Assembly: GCA_013298765.1 (NCBI GenBank)
Contig: JAAFJA010000015.1
Coordinates: 1 to 64,000 of the forward strand
DNA: 64,000 bases
Reading direction: 5' to 3'
From: Betaproteobacteria bacterium
Lineage (GTDB): Bacteria > Pseudomonadota > Gammaproteobacteria > Burkholderiales > Casimicrobiaceae
The translations under genes were made by a program, and so were the position numbers. This document shows positions 45,589-54,284 of the stretch, one piece after another (position 1 is the first letter of the stretch; every line of letters begins with the position of its first letter). A model generated the notes under the pieces. It saw nothing but the letters and a program-made list of their open reading frames with translations, was not told the origin of the DNA and did no database searches.

Positions 45589-47535
45589 TTATGACTTACC
45601 AGCACTCGCCTTCAAATGCTTCGCGAAGAATTTCTCCATCGCCTCATAAAACTCAAATCGATTTTCCTGGTTCGAGAAACCATGGCCTTCGTTTTCTTTG
45701 ACCATGTAGTCCACTTGCACACCGCGCTTTTTGAGCGCTTCAACCATTTGGTCACTCTCCGCTTTCACCACGCGCGGATCTTTGGCACCTTGCGCAACGA
45801 AGAGCGGCGTTTTGATTTTGTCCGCGTTGAGCGCTGGTGAAGTCGCCGTGAATTGCGCTTTGTCTTTCTCTTGATCGCCCACCATTTCTTTCATCATTTC
45901 GGCGAACGGTTTCCAGTAAGGTGGAATCGAGTTTAGGAAGGTGAACATGTTGGAGACACCGACGTAGCTCACTGCTGCGGCGTAGAGATCGGGCGTCTTG
46001 GTGATGCCTGAGAGTGTGGCGTAGCCGCCGTAGCTTCCGCCGTAGATACCGATCCGCTTCGGATCAGCGACGCCTTCTTTGATGAGCCACCGCACGCCAT
46101 CGGTGATGTCGTCTTGCATGGTCAAGCCCCACTGCTTGAAGCTCGCTTCCCAGAATTTCCTGCCGAAACCCGTGGAACCACGGAAGTTCATCTGAAATAC
46201 CGCGTAGCCACGATTGGCGAGAAACTGAACCTCTGGACTGTAGCCCCAGCTGTCGCGGGCCCACGGGCCGCCATGTGGATTGACGATCACCGGCAGATTT
46301 TTTGCAGGCACACCCTTCGGCAACGTGAGATAGCCGCGAATCGTTAAGCCGTCGCGGCTCGTGTATTGAATAGGCTTCATCTCAGCCATGTCGGATTCAG
46401 CGATGCGGGGATTGATGTCGCCAAGCTTCGCGAGCTTGTTTGCTTTCGCGTCATACACGTAGCGCGCGCCGGGTGTTCGATCATTGATTGCAGCGACGAT
46501 CATGCGTTGCTCATCCTTGGTGAGGCTTTGCACGCTAATCTCGTAGCCAGGCAGTTGCGCCTTGATGGCGTTGTATACACGCTCCGACTCTTTATCGAAA
46601 AACACCGGCACTGCCTTGTCTACTTCCACCGTGGTTTGCGTGACAACCTTTCGAGCGCGCGACCAGCCGAGCGAGTTCACATCCGCAACCCCGTGCTCGA
46701 ACACGAGCTTGCCTTCCTTCGCAGTTTTTGGATCGAACTCAAACAGCGCCATCTTGTCGCGACCGCGATTCGAGGCGACATACATTTGTTTGCTGTCCGC
46801 CGTCCAACCCACGATGGCAACTGTTTCACGGAAGTTCGTGGTGACGATGGGCTTCAACGCCTCGTTCTCGCTATCGCGATATAGCAACGTATTGTTAACC
46901 CCGTCGGTCACGCTTGCCGCGCGCACTTTGCCGTCGTGATCCGTATTCCAGCTGGTGATGTTGCCGGGGTTTTGTGCGACGAGCTTTTCTTCGCCGGTCT
47001 TCACATTCACTCGAAACACATCGAAGATACGCTTATCGCGCTTGTTGTGCATCACCAAAATATGGTCATCGTCATCCGGCAGCGCATCGAGAATCATTGC
47101 GCGTGCGCCCTCGTGCGGCGTTAGGTCTTTCACGACACCCGTGCGAATATCGGCAGTTACCACATGAAAGTTTTCATCGCCACCAAAATCTTTTGTGAAG
47201 AGCACGTGATTCGACCCCTTGAAAAAGAAGTTCGGAATGTCGCGCGCGGTCTCGGCGGTGACGCGCTTGATGTCTTCATTGGTGCCCACTTTGTCAAAGG
47301 GCTGGACGAAGATGTTCATCCTTGATTCGTATGGCTGCATAAAGCCGATAGTTTTCCCATCGGGCGAAAGCCGGAAATACGCGCGTTCAGGGTTGCGGAA
47401 AAAGTCTCGCAACTCGTATTGTTTGACTTGCGCAGCAGCGGGCGTAGCCGCAATCATGGTGGTGACGGTTGCGGTGCTCATGGCAAAAACTGCGGCGAGA
47501 GCGGAAGCGCCGCCAAGAAAAGTGTGAAAACGCAT
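45589..47535 (-). CDS. S9-family prolyl oligopeptidase/acylaminoacyl-peptidase
   Basis: The 648-residue protein has a signal peptide (ending TPAAAQVKQ), an N-terminal beta-propeller (about 45-380) and a C-terminal alpha/beta hydrolase domain. The catalytic serine is in GIYGGSYGGYATL, Asp in AQGAKDPRV and His in ENEGHGFSNQ. NPHGGPWARDSWGYSPEVQFLANRGYAVF is typical of the family. It would cleave oligopeptides in the periplasm. A strong terminator follows its stop on the same strand. Confidence 0.93.
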   Translation of the reverse strand: MRFHTFLGGASALAAVFAMSTATVTTMIAATPAAAQVKQYELRDFFRNPERAYFRLSPDGKTIGFMQPYESRMNIFVQPFDKVGTNEDIKRVTAETARDIPNFFFKGSNHVLFTKDFGGDENFHVVTADIRTGVVKDLTPHEGARAMILDALPDDDDHILVMHNKRDKRIFDVFRVNVKTGEEKLVAQNPGNITSWNTDHDGKVRAASVTDGVNNTLLYRDSENEALKPIVTTNFRETVAIVGWTADSKQMYVASNRGRDKMALFEFDPKTAKEGKLVFEHGVADVNSLGWSRARKVVTQTTVEVDKAVPVFFDKESERVYNAIKAQLPGYEISVQSLTKDEQRMIVAAINDRTPGARYVYDAKANKLAKLGDINPRIAESDMAEMKPIQYTSRDGLTIRGYLTLPKGVPAKNLPVIVNPHGGPWARDSWGYSPEVQFLANRGYAVFQMNFRGSTGFGRKFWEASFKQWGLTMQDDITDGVRWLIKEGVADPKRIGIYGGSYGGYATLSGITKTPDLYAAAVSYVGVSNMFTFLNSIPPYWKPFAEMMKEMVGDQEKDKAQFTATSPALNADKIKTPLFVAQGAKDPRVVKAESDQMVEALKKRGVQVDYMVKENEGHGFSNQENRFEFYEAMEKFFAKHLKASAGKS

Positions 47536-47889
47536 CGAAGAACCTTTTGGGTAATCAGTAAGCCATCAATCGTAGAAATCGCGGAACGGGCTGGCGAGCG
47601 CTCTGGGATGTGTCGCAGCCGGCGCCGACCGACTGCGATTCAGCGGTACGAACCGGTAAGTTGCGAATAGACAAATAACTAGCGGCTAAAAATACCGCTT
47701 TATATGAGATACAAGTAGAAAAAAGTAGAAGTGGAATTCTGGAAAAATGGCAGCTAGCCCCATTTAAATGGGAATTATTACGATTTTCCTAAATCTCTTT
47801 CTGTTTCCCTATTGAAAACAAGGGGATATTCCCAAAATCATTAGTCAAAGCGCGAGAGCGCAACCCTTTTCAGCACTTTCCAGAACGAT
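47536..47889. other. AT-rich promoter region upstream of grpE
   Basis: No gene is supported. It holds a TAGCCC-type palindrome (47755-47772: CCCATTTAAATGGG) and a candidate heat-shock promoter (47812-47838). The S9 peptidase promoter must also lie here, on the opposite strand near 47540-47650. Confidence 0.5.
47812..47838 (+). promoter_or_regulatory. Candidate sigma-32 heat-shock promoter for grpE
   Basis: TTGAAA (47812-47817), a 13-base spacer and CCCAAAAT (47831-47838) resemble the sigma-32 consensus CTTGAAA-N13-CCCCATNT. The -10 is imperfect. It lies about 50 bp upstream of the grpE start, as expected for a chaperone gene. Confidence 0.5.
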
Positions 47890-48486
47890 ATGGCGAACCC
47901 TGACGAACAAAATACGCCCACACCGGAATCAGCGGCCGACGCGATGGCTGCCGAGGCAATCGCTGCTGCTAACGCGGCAGCGGAGATGACGATTGAGGAA
48001 AAACTCGCCGCGGCCGAAGCGCAAGTCGCCGAGCTCACCGCGCAACTGAAGGATCAAACGCTGCGCTCGCTGGCCGAGCAAGACAATTTGCGCAAACGTC
48101 ACTCGCAAGAAATCGCGAATGCTCGCGATTACGCAGCGCGCGATTTCGCGTTCTCTGTCTTGGCGGTTAAAGATACGCTCGAAATGGTGCTTAAAGATGA
48201 CAAAAGCACCACTGAGCAATTGAAGATGGGCGTCGACATGACGCTTAAGAATCTCGCCTCCGCATTCGAGCGGGCGAAGGTGAAAGAAGTCAAAGCAGAA
48301 GGCGCTAAATTCGATCCGAATGTTCATCAAGCGATGAGCCAAATTGAATCGGATCAGCCGAGCGGAACCGTACTGCAAGTGTTCCAAAAAGGCTACATGA
48401 TCGGTGATCGCTGTTTGCGCCCCGCGATGGTCGCCGTTGCGACGGCGACCAAGGGCGACGGCGCTGCGCCGCTGGCGCAGGCCTAG
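47890..48486 (+). CDS. grpE: GrpE nucleotide exchange factor for DnaK
   Basis: The 198-residue protein opens with an acidic, Ala-rich coiled-coil region (about 10-70: EEKLAAAEAQVAELTAQLKDQ and NLRKRHSQEIANARDYAARDF), then the beta-domain VHQAMSQIESDQPSGTVLQVFQKGYMIGDRCLRPAMVAVA, the GrpE hallmark. It drives ADP release from DnaK. dnaK is 620 bp downstream instead of adjacent: a four-helix-bundle gene has been inserted between them. Confidence 0.95.
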   Translation: MANPDEQNTPTPESAADAMAAEAIAAANAAAEMTIEEKLAAAEAQVAELTAQLKDQTLRSLAEQDNLRKRHSQEIANARDYAARDFAFSVLAVKDTLEMVLKDDKSTTEQLKMGVDMTLKNLASAFERAKVKEVKAEGAKFDPNVHQAMSQIESDQPSGTVLQVFQKGYMIGDRCLRPAMVAVATATKGDGAAPLAQA

Positions 48487-48512
48487 GACGGCGATTCACG
48501 CCTCGCGTGCCT

Positions 48513-49015
48513 CTAGGACGACGCGACTTCGTCGCTAGGACGCAAGGCATGCGAGAGATTGGTGGCGATTAACAACTACTTTTACGATGACTACCGAAGA
48601 AAAACAGCAACGCTCGCATCGTGACTTTCCCGTGTGGAAGGCGGCGATGTCTTTAGCTGAAACTGTTTATGAAATTAGTGCGAAATTTCCTGCGGATGAA
48701 CGCTTTGGTTTGACCGCGCAAATTCGTCGTTCGGCAGTGTCGATTCCATCAAACATTGCGGAAGGCGCGGGACGCTCAGGCACCAATGAGCTCGGTCACT
48801 TTTTAGGCATTGCGCTCGGTTCCGCTGCCGAACTTGAGACCCAACTTGAGTTGGCAGATCGCCTTGATTTAGCAGACGGTTTCCAAGAAGCGTTCGATCA
48901 ATTGGAAGACGTCAGAAAACAACTCATCCTATTTAGAAGATCACTGAAAACTTAGACATAGCGATTTAGCCGCGAAGCCGCGATGTCCTAGGAACCGACG
49001 GTTCCGTCGTCCTAG
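48513..49015. repeat. CTAGGACGACG inverted pair around the four-helix-bundle gene
   Basis: CTAGGACGACG at 48513-48523 is matched in inverse orientation at 49005-49015. Further CCTAGG and CTAGGACG motifs lie at 48482, 48534 and 48986. Hairpins flank the inserted gene on both sides, suggesting its mobility as a unit. Confidence 0.5.
48587..48955 (+). CDS. Four-helix-bundle protein (S23/IVP family)
   Basis: The 122-residue protein belongs to the S23-like four-helix-bundle family (HRDFPVWKAAMSLAETVYEISAKFPADERFGLTAQIRRSAVSIPSNIAEGAGRSGTNELGHFLGIALGSAAELETQLELADRL is the conserved body; see residues 5-95). Relatives sit inside 23S rRNA intervening sequences, and the Avd protein of diversity-generating retroelements shares the fold; no reverse transcriptase is seen here. 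Its function is unknown. It lies between grpE and dnaK with inverted hairpin repeats on either side, so it looks like a later insertion. Confidence 0.85.
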   Translation: MTTEEKQQRSHRDFPVWKAAMSLAETVYEISAKFPADERFGLTAQIRRSAVSIPSNIAEGAGRSGTNELGHFLGIALGSAAELETQLELADRLDLADGFQEAFDQLEDVRKQLILFRRSLKT

Positions 49016-49109
49016 GGCATAAGCTCGACGTCCTGTCGCAAGCCGCACTTGAATGGTGATCGAACCGAACCCAAATAACAACACAACAACTTAGTCACGG
49101 AGCACAGAC

Positions 49110-51071
49110 ATGAGCAAAATCATCGGTATCGATTTGGGCACGACCAACTCGTGCGTTGCCATTATCGAGGGCGGCCAGCCCAAGGTCATCGAGAATTCCG
49201 AAGGCGCGCGCACCACGCCCTCGATCGTCGCCTACATGGACGACGGCGAAATCACCGTGGGCGCACCGGCTAAACGCCAGGCAGTGACCAACCCGAAGAA
49301 CACCATCTACGCGGTCAAGCGCTTGATCGGTCGTCGCTTCGAAGAAAAAGAAGTGCAGAAAGACATCAGCCTGATGCCGTACGCGATTGTCAAAAATGAC
49401 AATGGCGATGCATGGGTTGAAGTGCGCGGCAAGAAGCTTTCGCCCCCAGCGGTTTCAGCAGAAACGCTGCGCAAAATGAAGAAAACGGCAGAGGATTACC
49501 TCGGCCATGAAGTCACCGAAGCGGTGATTACTGTGCCCGCGTACTTCAACGATTCGCAGCGCCAAGCCACTAAAGACGCAGGCCGCATCGCAGGCTTGGA
49601 AGTCAAGCGCATCATCAACGAACCGACTGCTGCTGCGCTCGCGTTCGGTATCGACAAGGTGAAAAAAGACGGCAAGTTCGCCGTGTACGATCTTGGCGGC
49701 GGCACGTTTGACGTTTCGATCATTGAGATCGCCGACGTTGACGGCGAAAAGCAGTTCGAAGTACTCTCCACCAACGGCGATACGTTCTTGGGCGGCGAAG
49801 ACTTCGATCAACGCATCGTCGATTACCTCTGCGAAGAGTTCAAAAAGCAATCCGGCATCGATCTCACCAAAGATCCAATCGCATTGCAGCGAATCAAAGC
49901 AGCAGCCGAGCGCGCGAAGATCGAGCTCTCGTCGAGCCAGCAATCAGAAATCAATGAGCCGTACATCGCTATGGATGCGACCGGGCCGAAGCATCTCGCG
50001 CTGAAGATCACGCGCGCGAAGCTCGAATCGCTGGTTGAAGATTTAATCAACAAAACGATCGAGCCTTGCCGAGTTGCCTTGAAAGATGCGGGCTTGTCGA
50101 TTGGTCAAATCGATGACGTGATTTTGGTGGGCGGTCAAACGCGTATGCCCAAAGTGATCGAAGCAGTGAAAAACTTCTTCGGCAAAGAGCCTCGTAAAGA
50201 CGTGAACCCTGACGAAGCAGTGGCTGTAGGTGCTGCGATTCAAGGCTCCGTGCTCGCGGGTGATCGTAAAGACGTGCTCTTGCTTGATGTGACGCCGCTC
50301 TCGCTCGGCATCGAAACGCTCGGCGGCGTGATGACTAAGCTCATCAAGAAAAACACTACGATCCCAACCAAGGCATCGCAAGTGTTCTCCACTGCGGATG
50401 ACAATCAAAGCGCGGTGACCGTGCACGTGTTGCAAGGCGAGCGCGAAGTGGCAGCGGGCAACAAGAGCCTCGGTCAATTCAATCTTGAAGGCATTCCGCC
50501 CGCACCGCGCGGTATGCCGCAAATTGAAGTGCAATTCGATATCGACGCCAACGGCATCCTGCACGTAAGCGCGAAAGACAAAGGCACCGGCAAAGAAAGC
50601 AAGATCACGATCAAGGCGAACTCAGGCTTGAGCGAAGAAGAAATTCAGCGCATGGTGGACGATGCGAAAGCCAACGAAGCTGAAGACAAAAAGCGTCTCG
50701 AAACGGTTCAAGCGCGCAACACGCTCGACACACTCGTTCACAGCGTGAAGAAGAGCTTGGGCGAATACGGCGATCAAGTTGGCGCGGATGAGAAGTCAAA
50801 AATCGAAGCGGCCTTGAAAGACGCTGAAGAGCTGCTCAAAGATCAAAACGCCGAAAAGGCGGCGCTTGATGCGAAAGCAGAAACGCTCTCCGCCGCAGCG
50901 CAAAAGTTGGGCGAAAAAATGTACGCCGCCGCTCAAGCCGAAGCGCAAAAACCCGGTGGTGCCGAAGCAGCGGGCGGAGGCGGTGACGCCAAAGCCGCCG
51001 GCGGCAAACCCGGCGACGATGCCAAAGTCGTCGACGCGGATTTCACTGAGGTGAAAGACGATAAGAAGTAA
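49110..51071 (+). CDS. dnaK: Hsp70 chaperone DnaK
   Basis: The 653-residue ATPase begins [13 protein letters not shown], with [13 protein letters not shown] and the phosphate-binding loop GGQTRMPKV in the nucleotide-binding domain, then the substrate domain ([18 protein letters not shown], about 395-510) and a Gly/Ala-rich lid tail ending [14 protein letters not shown], the DnaJ/GrpE-contacting EEVD-like end. It folds proteins with DnaJ and GrpE, and is slightly longer than E. coli DnaK because of the tail. A strong terminator follows; dnaJ is not in the window. Confidence 0.97.
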   Translation: MSKIIGIDLGTTNSCVAIIEGGQPKVIENSEGARTTPSIVAYMDDGEITVGAPAKRQAVTNPKNTIYAVKRLIGRRFEEKEVQKDISLMPYAIVKNDNGDAWVEVRGKKLSPPAVSAETLRKMKKTAEDYLGHEVTEAVITVPAYFNDSQRQATKDAGRIAGLEVKRIINEPTAAALAFGIDKVKKDGKFAVYDLGGGTFDVSIIEIADVDGEKQFEVLSTNGDTFLGGEDFDQRIVDYLCEEFKKQSGIDLTKDPIALQRIKAAAERAKIELSSSQQSEINEPYIAMDATGPKHLALKITRAKLESLVEDLINKTIEPCRVALKDAGLSIGQIDDVILVGGQTRMPKVIEAVKNFFGKEPRKDVNPDEAVAVGAAIQGSVLAGDRKDVLLLDVTPLSLGIETLGGVMTKLIKKNTTIPTKASQVFSTADDNQSAVTVHVLQGEREVAAGNKSLGQFNLEGIPPAPRGMPQIEVQFDIDANGILHVSAKDKGTGKESKITIKANSGLSEEEIQRMVDDAKANEAEDKKRLETVQARNTLDTLVHSVKKSLGEYGDQVGADEKSKIEAALKDAEELLKDQNAEKAALDAKAETLSAAAQKLGEKMYAAAQAEAQKPGGAEAAGGGGDAKAAGGKPGDDAKVVDADFTEVKDDKK

Positions 51072-51082
51072 GTGAATGAATC

Positions 51083-51107
51083 GGGCTCCTTAGGGAGCCC
51101 GTTTTTT
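51083..51107 (+). terminator. Rho-independent terminator after dnaK
   Basis: GGGCTCC and GGAGCCC form a 7-bp stem with a TTA loop, then GTTTTTT. The T-run ends a few bases before the next gene's start. Confidence 0.9.
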
Positions 51108-51117
51108 GCGAACTACG

Positions 51118-51543
51118 ATGGAACCTCGCAACACGCTTCTCTTCAAAGTTTGTGTGTATCACGTCGCAAGACACTTGTACGAAAACTTTCCATATCCGAC
51201 TGATATCAATGCACGCGAATTCGACCAACGAGCGTTGCCGGAAGATGCCTCGGATGAGGAGGTATTTCGGGGTATCACTTATGACACCGTTAAGTGGCTT
51301 GAGCAGGAAGGATTCTTACGTTTCGAAGGCGAGGATATGGTCGGTGATTTCGAGCGAGTTGTTCTCACAAAGCAGGGATTCAAACTCCTTGATGACGACT
51401 TGCTCGTGGCGACTGGAATCGCAACGTCTAAAGCTAGTTTAGGGCAGCGGCTTACTGATGCGATTGTCTCGTCGGGACCGAAAGTGGCGATTGAGACTAT
51501 GGCGAAAATTGCAACTGAACTGATCAAATCAATGGCGACTTAG
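51118..51543 (+). CDS. Hypothetical protein, possible winged-helix
   Basis: The 141-residue protein is not recognised. It starts MEPRNTLLFKVCVYHVARHLY and contains FRGITYDTVKWLEQEGFLRFEG, a pattern like a winged-helix turn, then FERVVLTKQGFKLLDDDLL and a helical tail. Codon use looks less GC-rich than dnaK. Its stop lies three bases before the 103-bp repeat copy B, so it is boxed in between the dnaK terminator and the RAYT unit, suggesting recent acquisition. Confidence 0.6.
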   Translation: MEPRNTLLFKVCVYHVARHLYENFPYPTDINAREFDQRALPEDASDEEVFRGITYDTVKWLEQEGFLRFEGEDMVGDFERVVLTKQGFKLLDDDLLVATGIATSKASLGQRLTDAIVSSGPKVAIETMAKIATELIKSMAT

Positions 51544-51545
51544 TC

Positions 51546-51648
51546 GTAGGGTGCAATCCCATCGCACCTCGTAACCCACCGCGCGAAGCGCACTTGTCCA
51601 ATCTCCGTTGCCTGGTATCAATTTGGGTGCGATAGGATCGCACCCTAC
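51546..51648. repeat. 103-bp RAYT-linked repeat, copy B
   Basis: Same length and layout as copy A: GTAGGG start, three hairpins, CCCTAC end. The right arm is identical to copy A and the left stem has one changed pair, leaving a wobble. It stands immediately upstream of the RAYT gene. Confidence 0.88.
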
Positions 51649-51666
51649 GATTTCTCACGATGAACG

Positions 51667-52191
51667 ATGCCTGAATATCGACGTGTGCTCTTGCCGGGTG
51701 CGACGTACTTTTTCACTGTGAACTTACTTGATCGTAAACGCGATTTGTTGGTGCGTCACATTGACTTGTTGCGCGAGGCGGTACGCGATGTGCGCACGAA
51801 ACGCCCTTTCGATATCGTCGCGTGGGTGGTGTTGCCCGACCATATGCATGCCATTTGGACGATGCCCGACTCCGATGCCGATTACGCGGGACGATGGCTC
51901 GCGATCAAGGCAATTTTTTCGCGGCATTTACCGATGAACGAAGCTGAATCGCGAAACGATTCGCGACTAAAACGCGGCGAACGCCGCATCTGGCAACGAC
52001 GATACTGGGAACACACGATTCGCGATGATCGGGATTTGGAAAATCACATCAACTATGTGTATTTCAACCCCGTAAAGCACGGCCATGTGACCAAGATCGA
52101 AGATTGGCCGTTTTCGTCGTTTCATCGCTATCGGCAGCGGGGAACGCTTCCCGCAAACTGGGCGAACCCCGACGATCTTGACTTGTCGTAG
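51667..52191 (+). CDS. REP-associated tyrosine transposase (RAYT)
   Basis: The 174-residue protein has the Y1-transposase features of RAYTs: the HUH-type DHMHAIW (residues about 58-64), the catalytic tyrosine region ENHINYVYFNPVKHG (about 137-150) and the opening RRVLLPGATYFFTVNLLDR. RAYTs move REP elements through single-stranded intermediates. It is flanked by two 103-bp repeats (copies B and C), and its TAG stop falls in the first bases of copy C, so gene and repeats form one unit (REPtron). It is full length and probably active. Confidence 0.93.
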   Translation: MPEYRRVLLPGATYFFTVNLLDRKRDLLVRHIDLLREAVRDVRTKRPFDIVAWVVLPDHMHAIWTMPDSDADYAGRWLAIKAIFSRHLPMNEAESRNDSRLKRGERRIWQRRYWEHTIRDDRDLENHINYVYFNPVKHGHVTKIEDWPFSSFHRYRQRGTLPANWANPDDLDLS

Positions 52192-52290
52192 GGCGCAATC
52201 TCATTGCGCCTTGTTCCGATCCGCGCGAAGCGCGCTTCTCCAATCAACGTGTGCCGGTATCAATTTGGGTGCAATAAGATTGCACCTTAC
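52188..52290. repeat. 103-bp RAYT-linked repeat, copy C
   Basis: Same layout as copies A and B, but with paired changes in both outer stems (GGTGCAAT/ATTGCACC instead of GGTGCGAT/ATCGCACC on the right; GGCGCAAT/ATTGCGCC on the left). Stem pairing is preserved. It lies 18 bp upstream of the glutathione peroxidase gene. Confidence 0.88.
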
Positions 52291-52307
52291 GTTTTCGGCG
52301 GATTTTT

Positions 52308-52856
52308 ATGAAACACGTTCTTTGCTCACTTCTCGTTGGTTTTTCACTCGTTGCAAGCGTGGCGTTCGCGCAGACGCAAATACCCGCCGTGTTAAACCAC
52401 ACCATGAACCCCTTGCTCCCCGGCAAGCCGATTGCGTTGTCGCAATATGCGGGGAAGGTGGTGTTGATCGTGAATGTGGCGAGTGAGTGTGGATTTACGC
52501 CGCAATACGAAGGCTTGGAGGCGCTCTACAAGCGCTATCAATCAAAAGGTTTCGTAGTGCTCGGTGTGCCGGCGAATGATTTCGGGGGGCAAGAGAAGGG
52601 ATCGAATAAACAGATTGCGGAGTTTTGCAAGGCGAACTTCGGCGTGAGCTTTCCGATGTTCGAAAAGATTGAGCTGCCGATCGCGCAGCATCCGCTGTTT
52701 GCATCCCTCATCAAGGCGACTAACCAACCGCCGAAATGGAATTTTCACAAGTACTTGGTGGACCGTGCTGGCAAGGTGAGCGCATTCCCGAGCACGGTCG
52801 AACCGCTCTCACCTTCGCTGACAAAAGCCATTGAATCGGCTCTAGCATCGAAGTAG
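52308..52856 (+). CDS. Secreted glutathione peroxidase family protein
   Basis: The 182-residue protein starts with a signal peptide (ending SVAFAQTQ) and has the thioredoxin-fold peroxidase core: VNVASECGFTPQYEGL with the peroxidatic cysteine, LGVPANDFGGQEKGSNKQIAEFC with the Gln, and PPKWNFHKYLVDRAG with the Trp. It reduces hydroperoxides in the periplasm, possibly using thioredoxin. A cysteine replaces selenocysteine. The RAYT repeat copy C directly abuts the upstream side. Confidence 0.93.
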   Translation: MKHVLCSLLVGFSLVASVAFAQTQIPAVLNHTMNPLLPGKPIALSQYAGKVVLIVNVASECGFTPQYEGLEALYKRYQSKGFVVLGVPANDFGGQEKGSNKQIAEFCKANFGVSFPMFEKIELPIAQHPLFASLIKATNQPPKWNFHKYLVDRAGKVSAFPSTVEPLSPSLTKAIESALASK

Positions 52857-52978
52857 ACGCTTACATACCTATTAAAATTGGTAGGTTGAGCTGAGTGCTA
52901 TTTCAGTAGATTAGCAACGGACGCACCGCACCAATCGCGAGCGCGTAAGCCCATCCACAACAATCCACAGAGGCTCTA

Positions 52979-53530
52979 ATGAGAAACTCCGCGCTTTGCG
53001 CAATCGCGCTCGCATCCGCCGTTCTAGTTGGTTGCTAAACCACAAACTCTATCCCTTACAAGGCATCAACGACGAATATCATCACCATTCAGCAGACACT
53101 TCAAGCGCAGAATAAAAAGGTAGCGGTTGCTGGAGTTTCTATGGCACCTGGTGTTGAAGAGAGTCCAACTTGTCGTCTCTTTGGTCCGATCAAGGTCGCG
53201 CCCGGGAAATCACCAACTGAATACATCCGTGACGCGATGCAAGAGGAGCTGTTTGCAGCAGGTGTTTACCAGCCCAACTCTGCCAACTCTATTTCAGGGC
53301 GAATCGAAGCGCTTTCATTCAGCTCAGTTTCGCCGGCGCATTGGATAATCACAATGAACGTGAGAACGCCTACGTCGCCGGGATATACGGTGACTACGAA
53401 ATATAACTTCGACACGAGTTGGGCCGCGGATGCCGCCTGCAAAAACGTTGCTGATGCGTTCGGCCCCGCCGTACAGGAACTTCTCAAGCAAGTGGTGACT
53501 AACCCACAATTCGCATCGCTCGCAAAATAG
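52979..53530 (+). pseudogene. Lipoprotein gene interrupted by TAA right after the lipobox
   Basis: ATG 52979 opens a lipoprotein signal MRNSALCAIALASAVLVGC ending in the lipobox cysteine, but the next codon is TAA (53036-53038). The same frame then continues without stops to 53530, about 160 codons, ending QFASLAK. A single CAA to TAA change explains it. The body is of unknown function; SFSSVSPAHWIITMNVRTP and PAVQELLKQVV are its best-looking parts. An internal start (ATG 53141) could make a cytoplasmic fragment. A terminator follows. Sequencing error cannot be excluded. Confidence 0.75.
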
Positions 53531-53557
53531 TTGGGGTCATAAATTTAAGTCTGAGAA

Positions 53558-53582
53558 TAAGGGCGGCATCACCGCCCTTTTT
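53558..53582 (+). terminator. Rho-independent terminator after the broken lipoprotein gene
   Basis: GGGCGG and CCGCCC form a 6-bp stem with a 5-base loop, followed by TTTTT. Confidence 0.85.
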
Positions 53583-53665
53583 CGTTGCGCAACGTTTGAG
53601 CGGCATCCGTCTTGAGTGTTCGCGCGTAACATGCGCGTCAACTTAATCTCGACACCGTTGCGCGT

Positions 53666-54076
53666 ATGACTATTGCAATCTTTACTATCTTGCTTGCGGC
53701 GCTGATGCCGATTGTGTGCGCGGGCATCGCGAAATACGGCATGTTTTCAAAGCATCCGCGCGATGGCGGCTTTGACAATCGAAATCCGCGCGATTGGCTA
53801 TCGAAGCAAGAGGGCTATCGCAAATGGGCGAATGCGGCGCAGCAGAATTGCTGGGAGGCGCTGCCGTTTTTCGCAAGCGCCGTGATCGTGAATCACATTC
53901 TGGGCGGCGCGGGGATCACGGCAAATTTGCTCGCCCTCACGTTCATCGCTCTACGCGCACTCTTCGTGTATCTCTACGTGACCGGCAAGCAGGCGACGCG
54001 CTCGCTGATTTGGCTTTTGGCGCTGATCGTGAACGTTGCGCTGTTTTTCTTGCCGGTACTGTTTCAGTATCTCTAG
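53666..54076 (+). CDS. MAPEG-family membrane protein
   Basis: The 136-residue protein has four membrane helices (about 3-25, 60-82, 85-105, 110-132) and the MAPEG-like N-terminal MPIVCAGIAKYGMF with NPRDW and ANAAQQNCWEALPFF, the family's glutathione-binding loop region. Related bacterial proteins are of unknown or glutathione-linked function. Monocistronic, bounded by a terminator upstream and a TAGCCC hairpin downstream. Confidence 0.85.
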   Translation: MTIAIFTILLAALMPIVCAGIAKYGMFSKHPRDGGFDNRNPRDWLSKQEGYRKWANAAQQNCWEALPFFASAVIVNHILGGAGITANLLALTFIALRALFVYLYVTGKQATRSLIWLLALIVNVALFFLPVLFQYL

Positions 54077-54246
54077 CAGGTGCTTCTAGCGTGGTTGACT
54101 GTGCGAGCGGATACGTTGTCAGCCAAAAACGCTCAGCTCGGAATGTGCGCTGGGTTAAAAATGATTCCGCTATTTAGACTTTCCCCAGAATGCCTTAGGG
54201 CAAACGTCATTTTCATTGGAAACACAACAATAGAACAACTCGAATC

Positions 54247-54269
54247 TAGCCCCAATTAAACGTGGGCTA
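54247..54269. terminator. TAGCCC/GGGCTA hairpin, possible terminator
   Basis: TAGCCC pairs with GGGCTA around an AT-rich loop in a stretch that is AT-rich on both sides, between the convergent MAPEG gene and the persulfide dioxygenase gene. The T-run is weak. Confidence 0.35.
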
Positions 54270-54284
54270 GCGCCCTAAAGCTAT

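Noticed and set aside
48587-48955. Diversity-generating retroelement accessory protein (Avd)
   Set aside because: The fold is related, but no reverse transcriptase or template/variable repeat pair is seen in the window.
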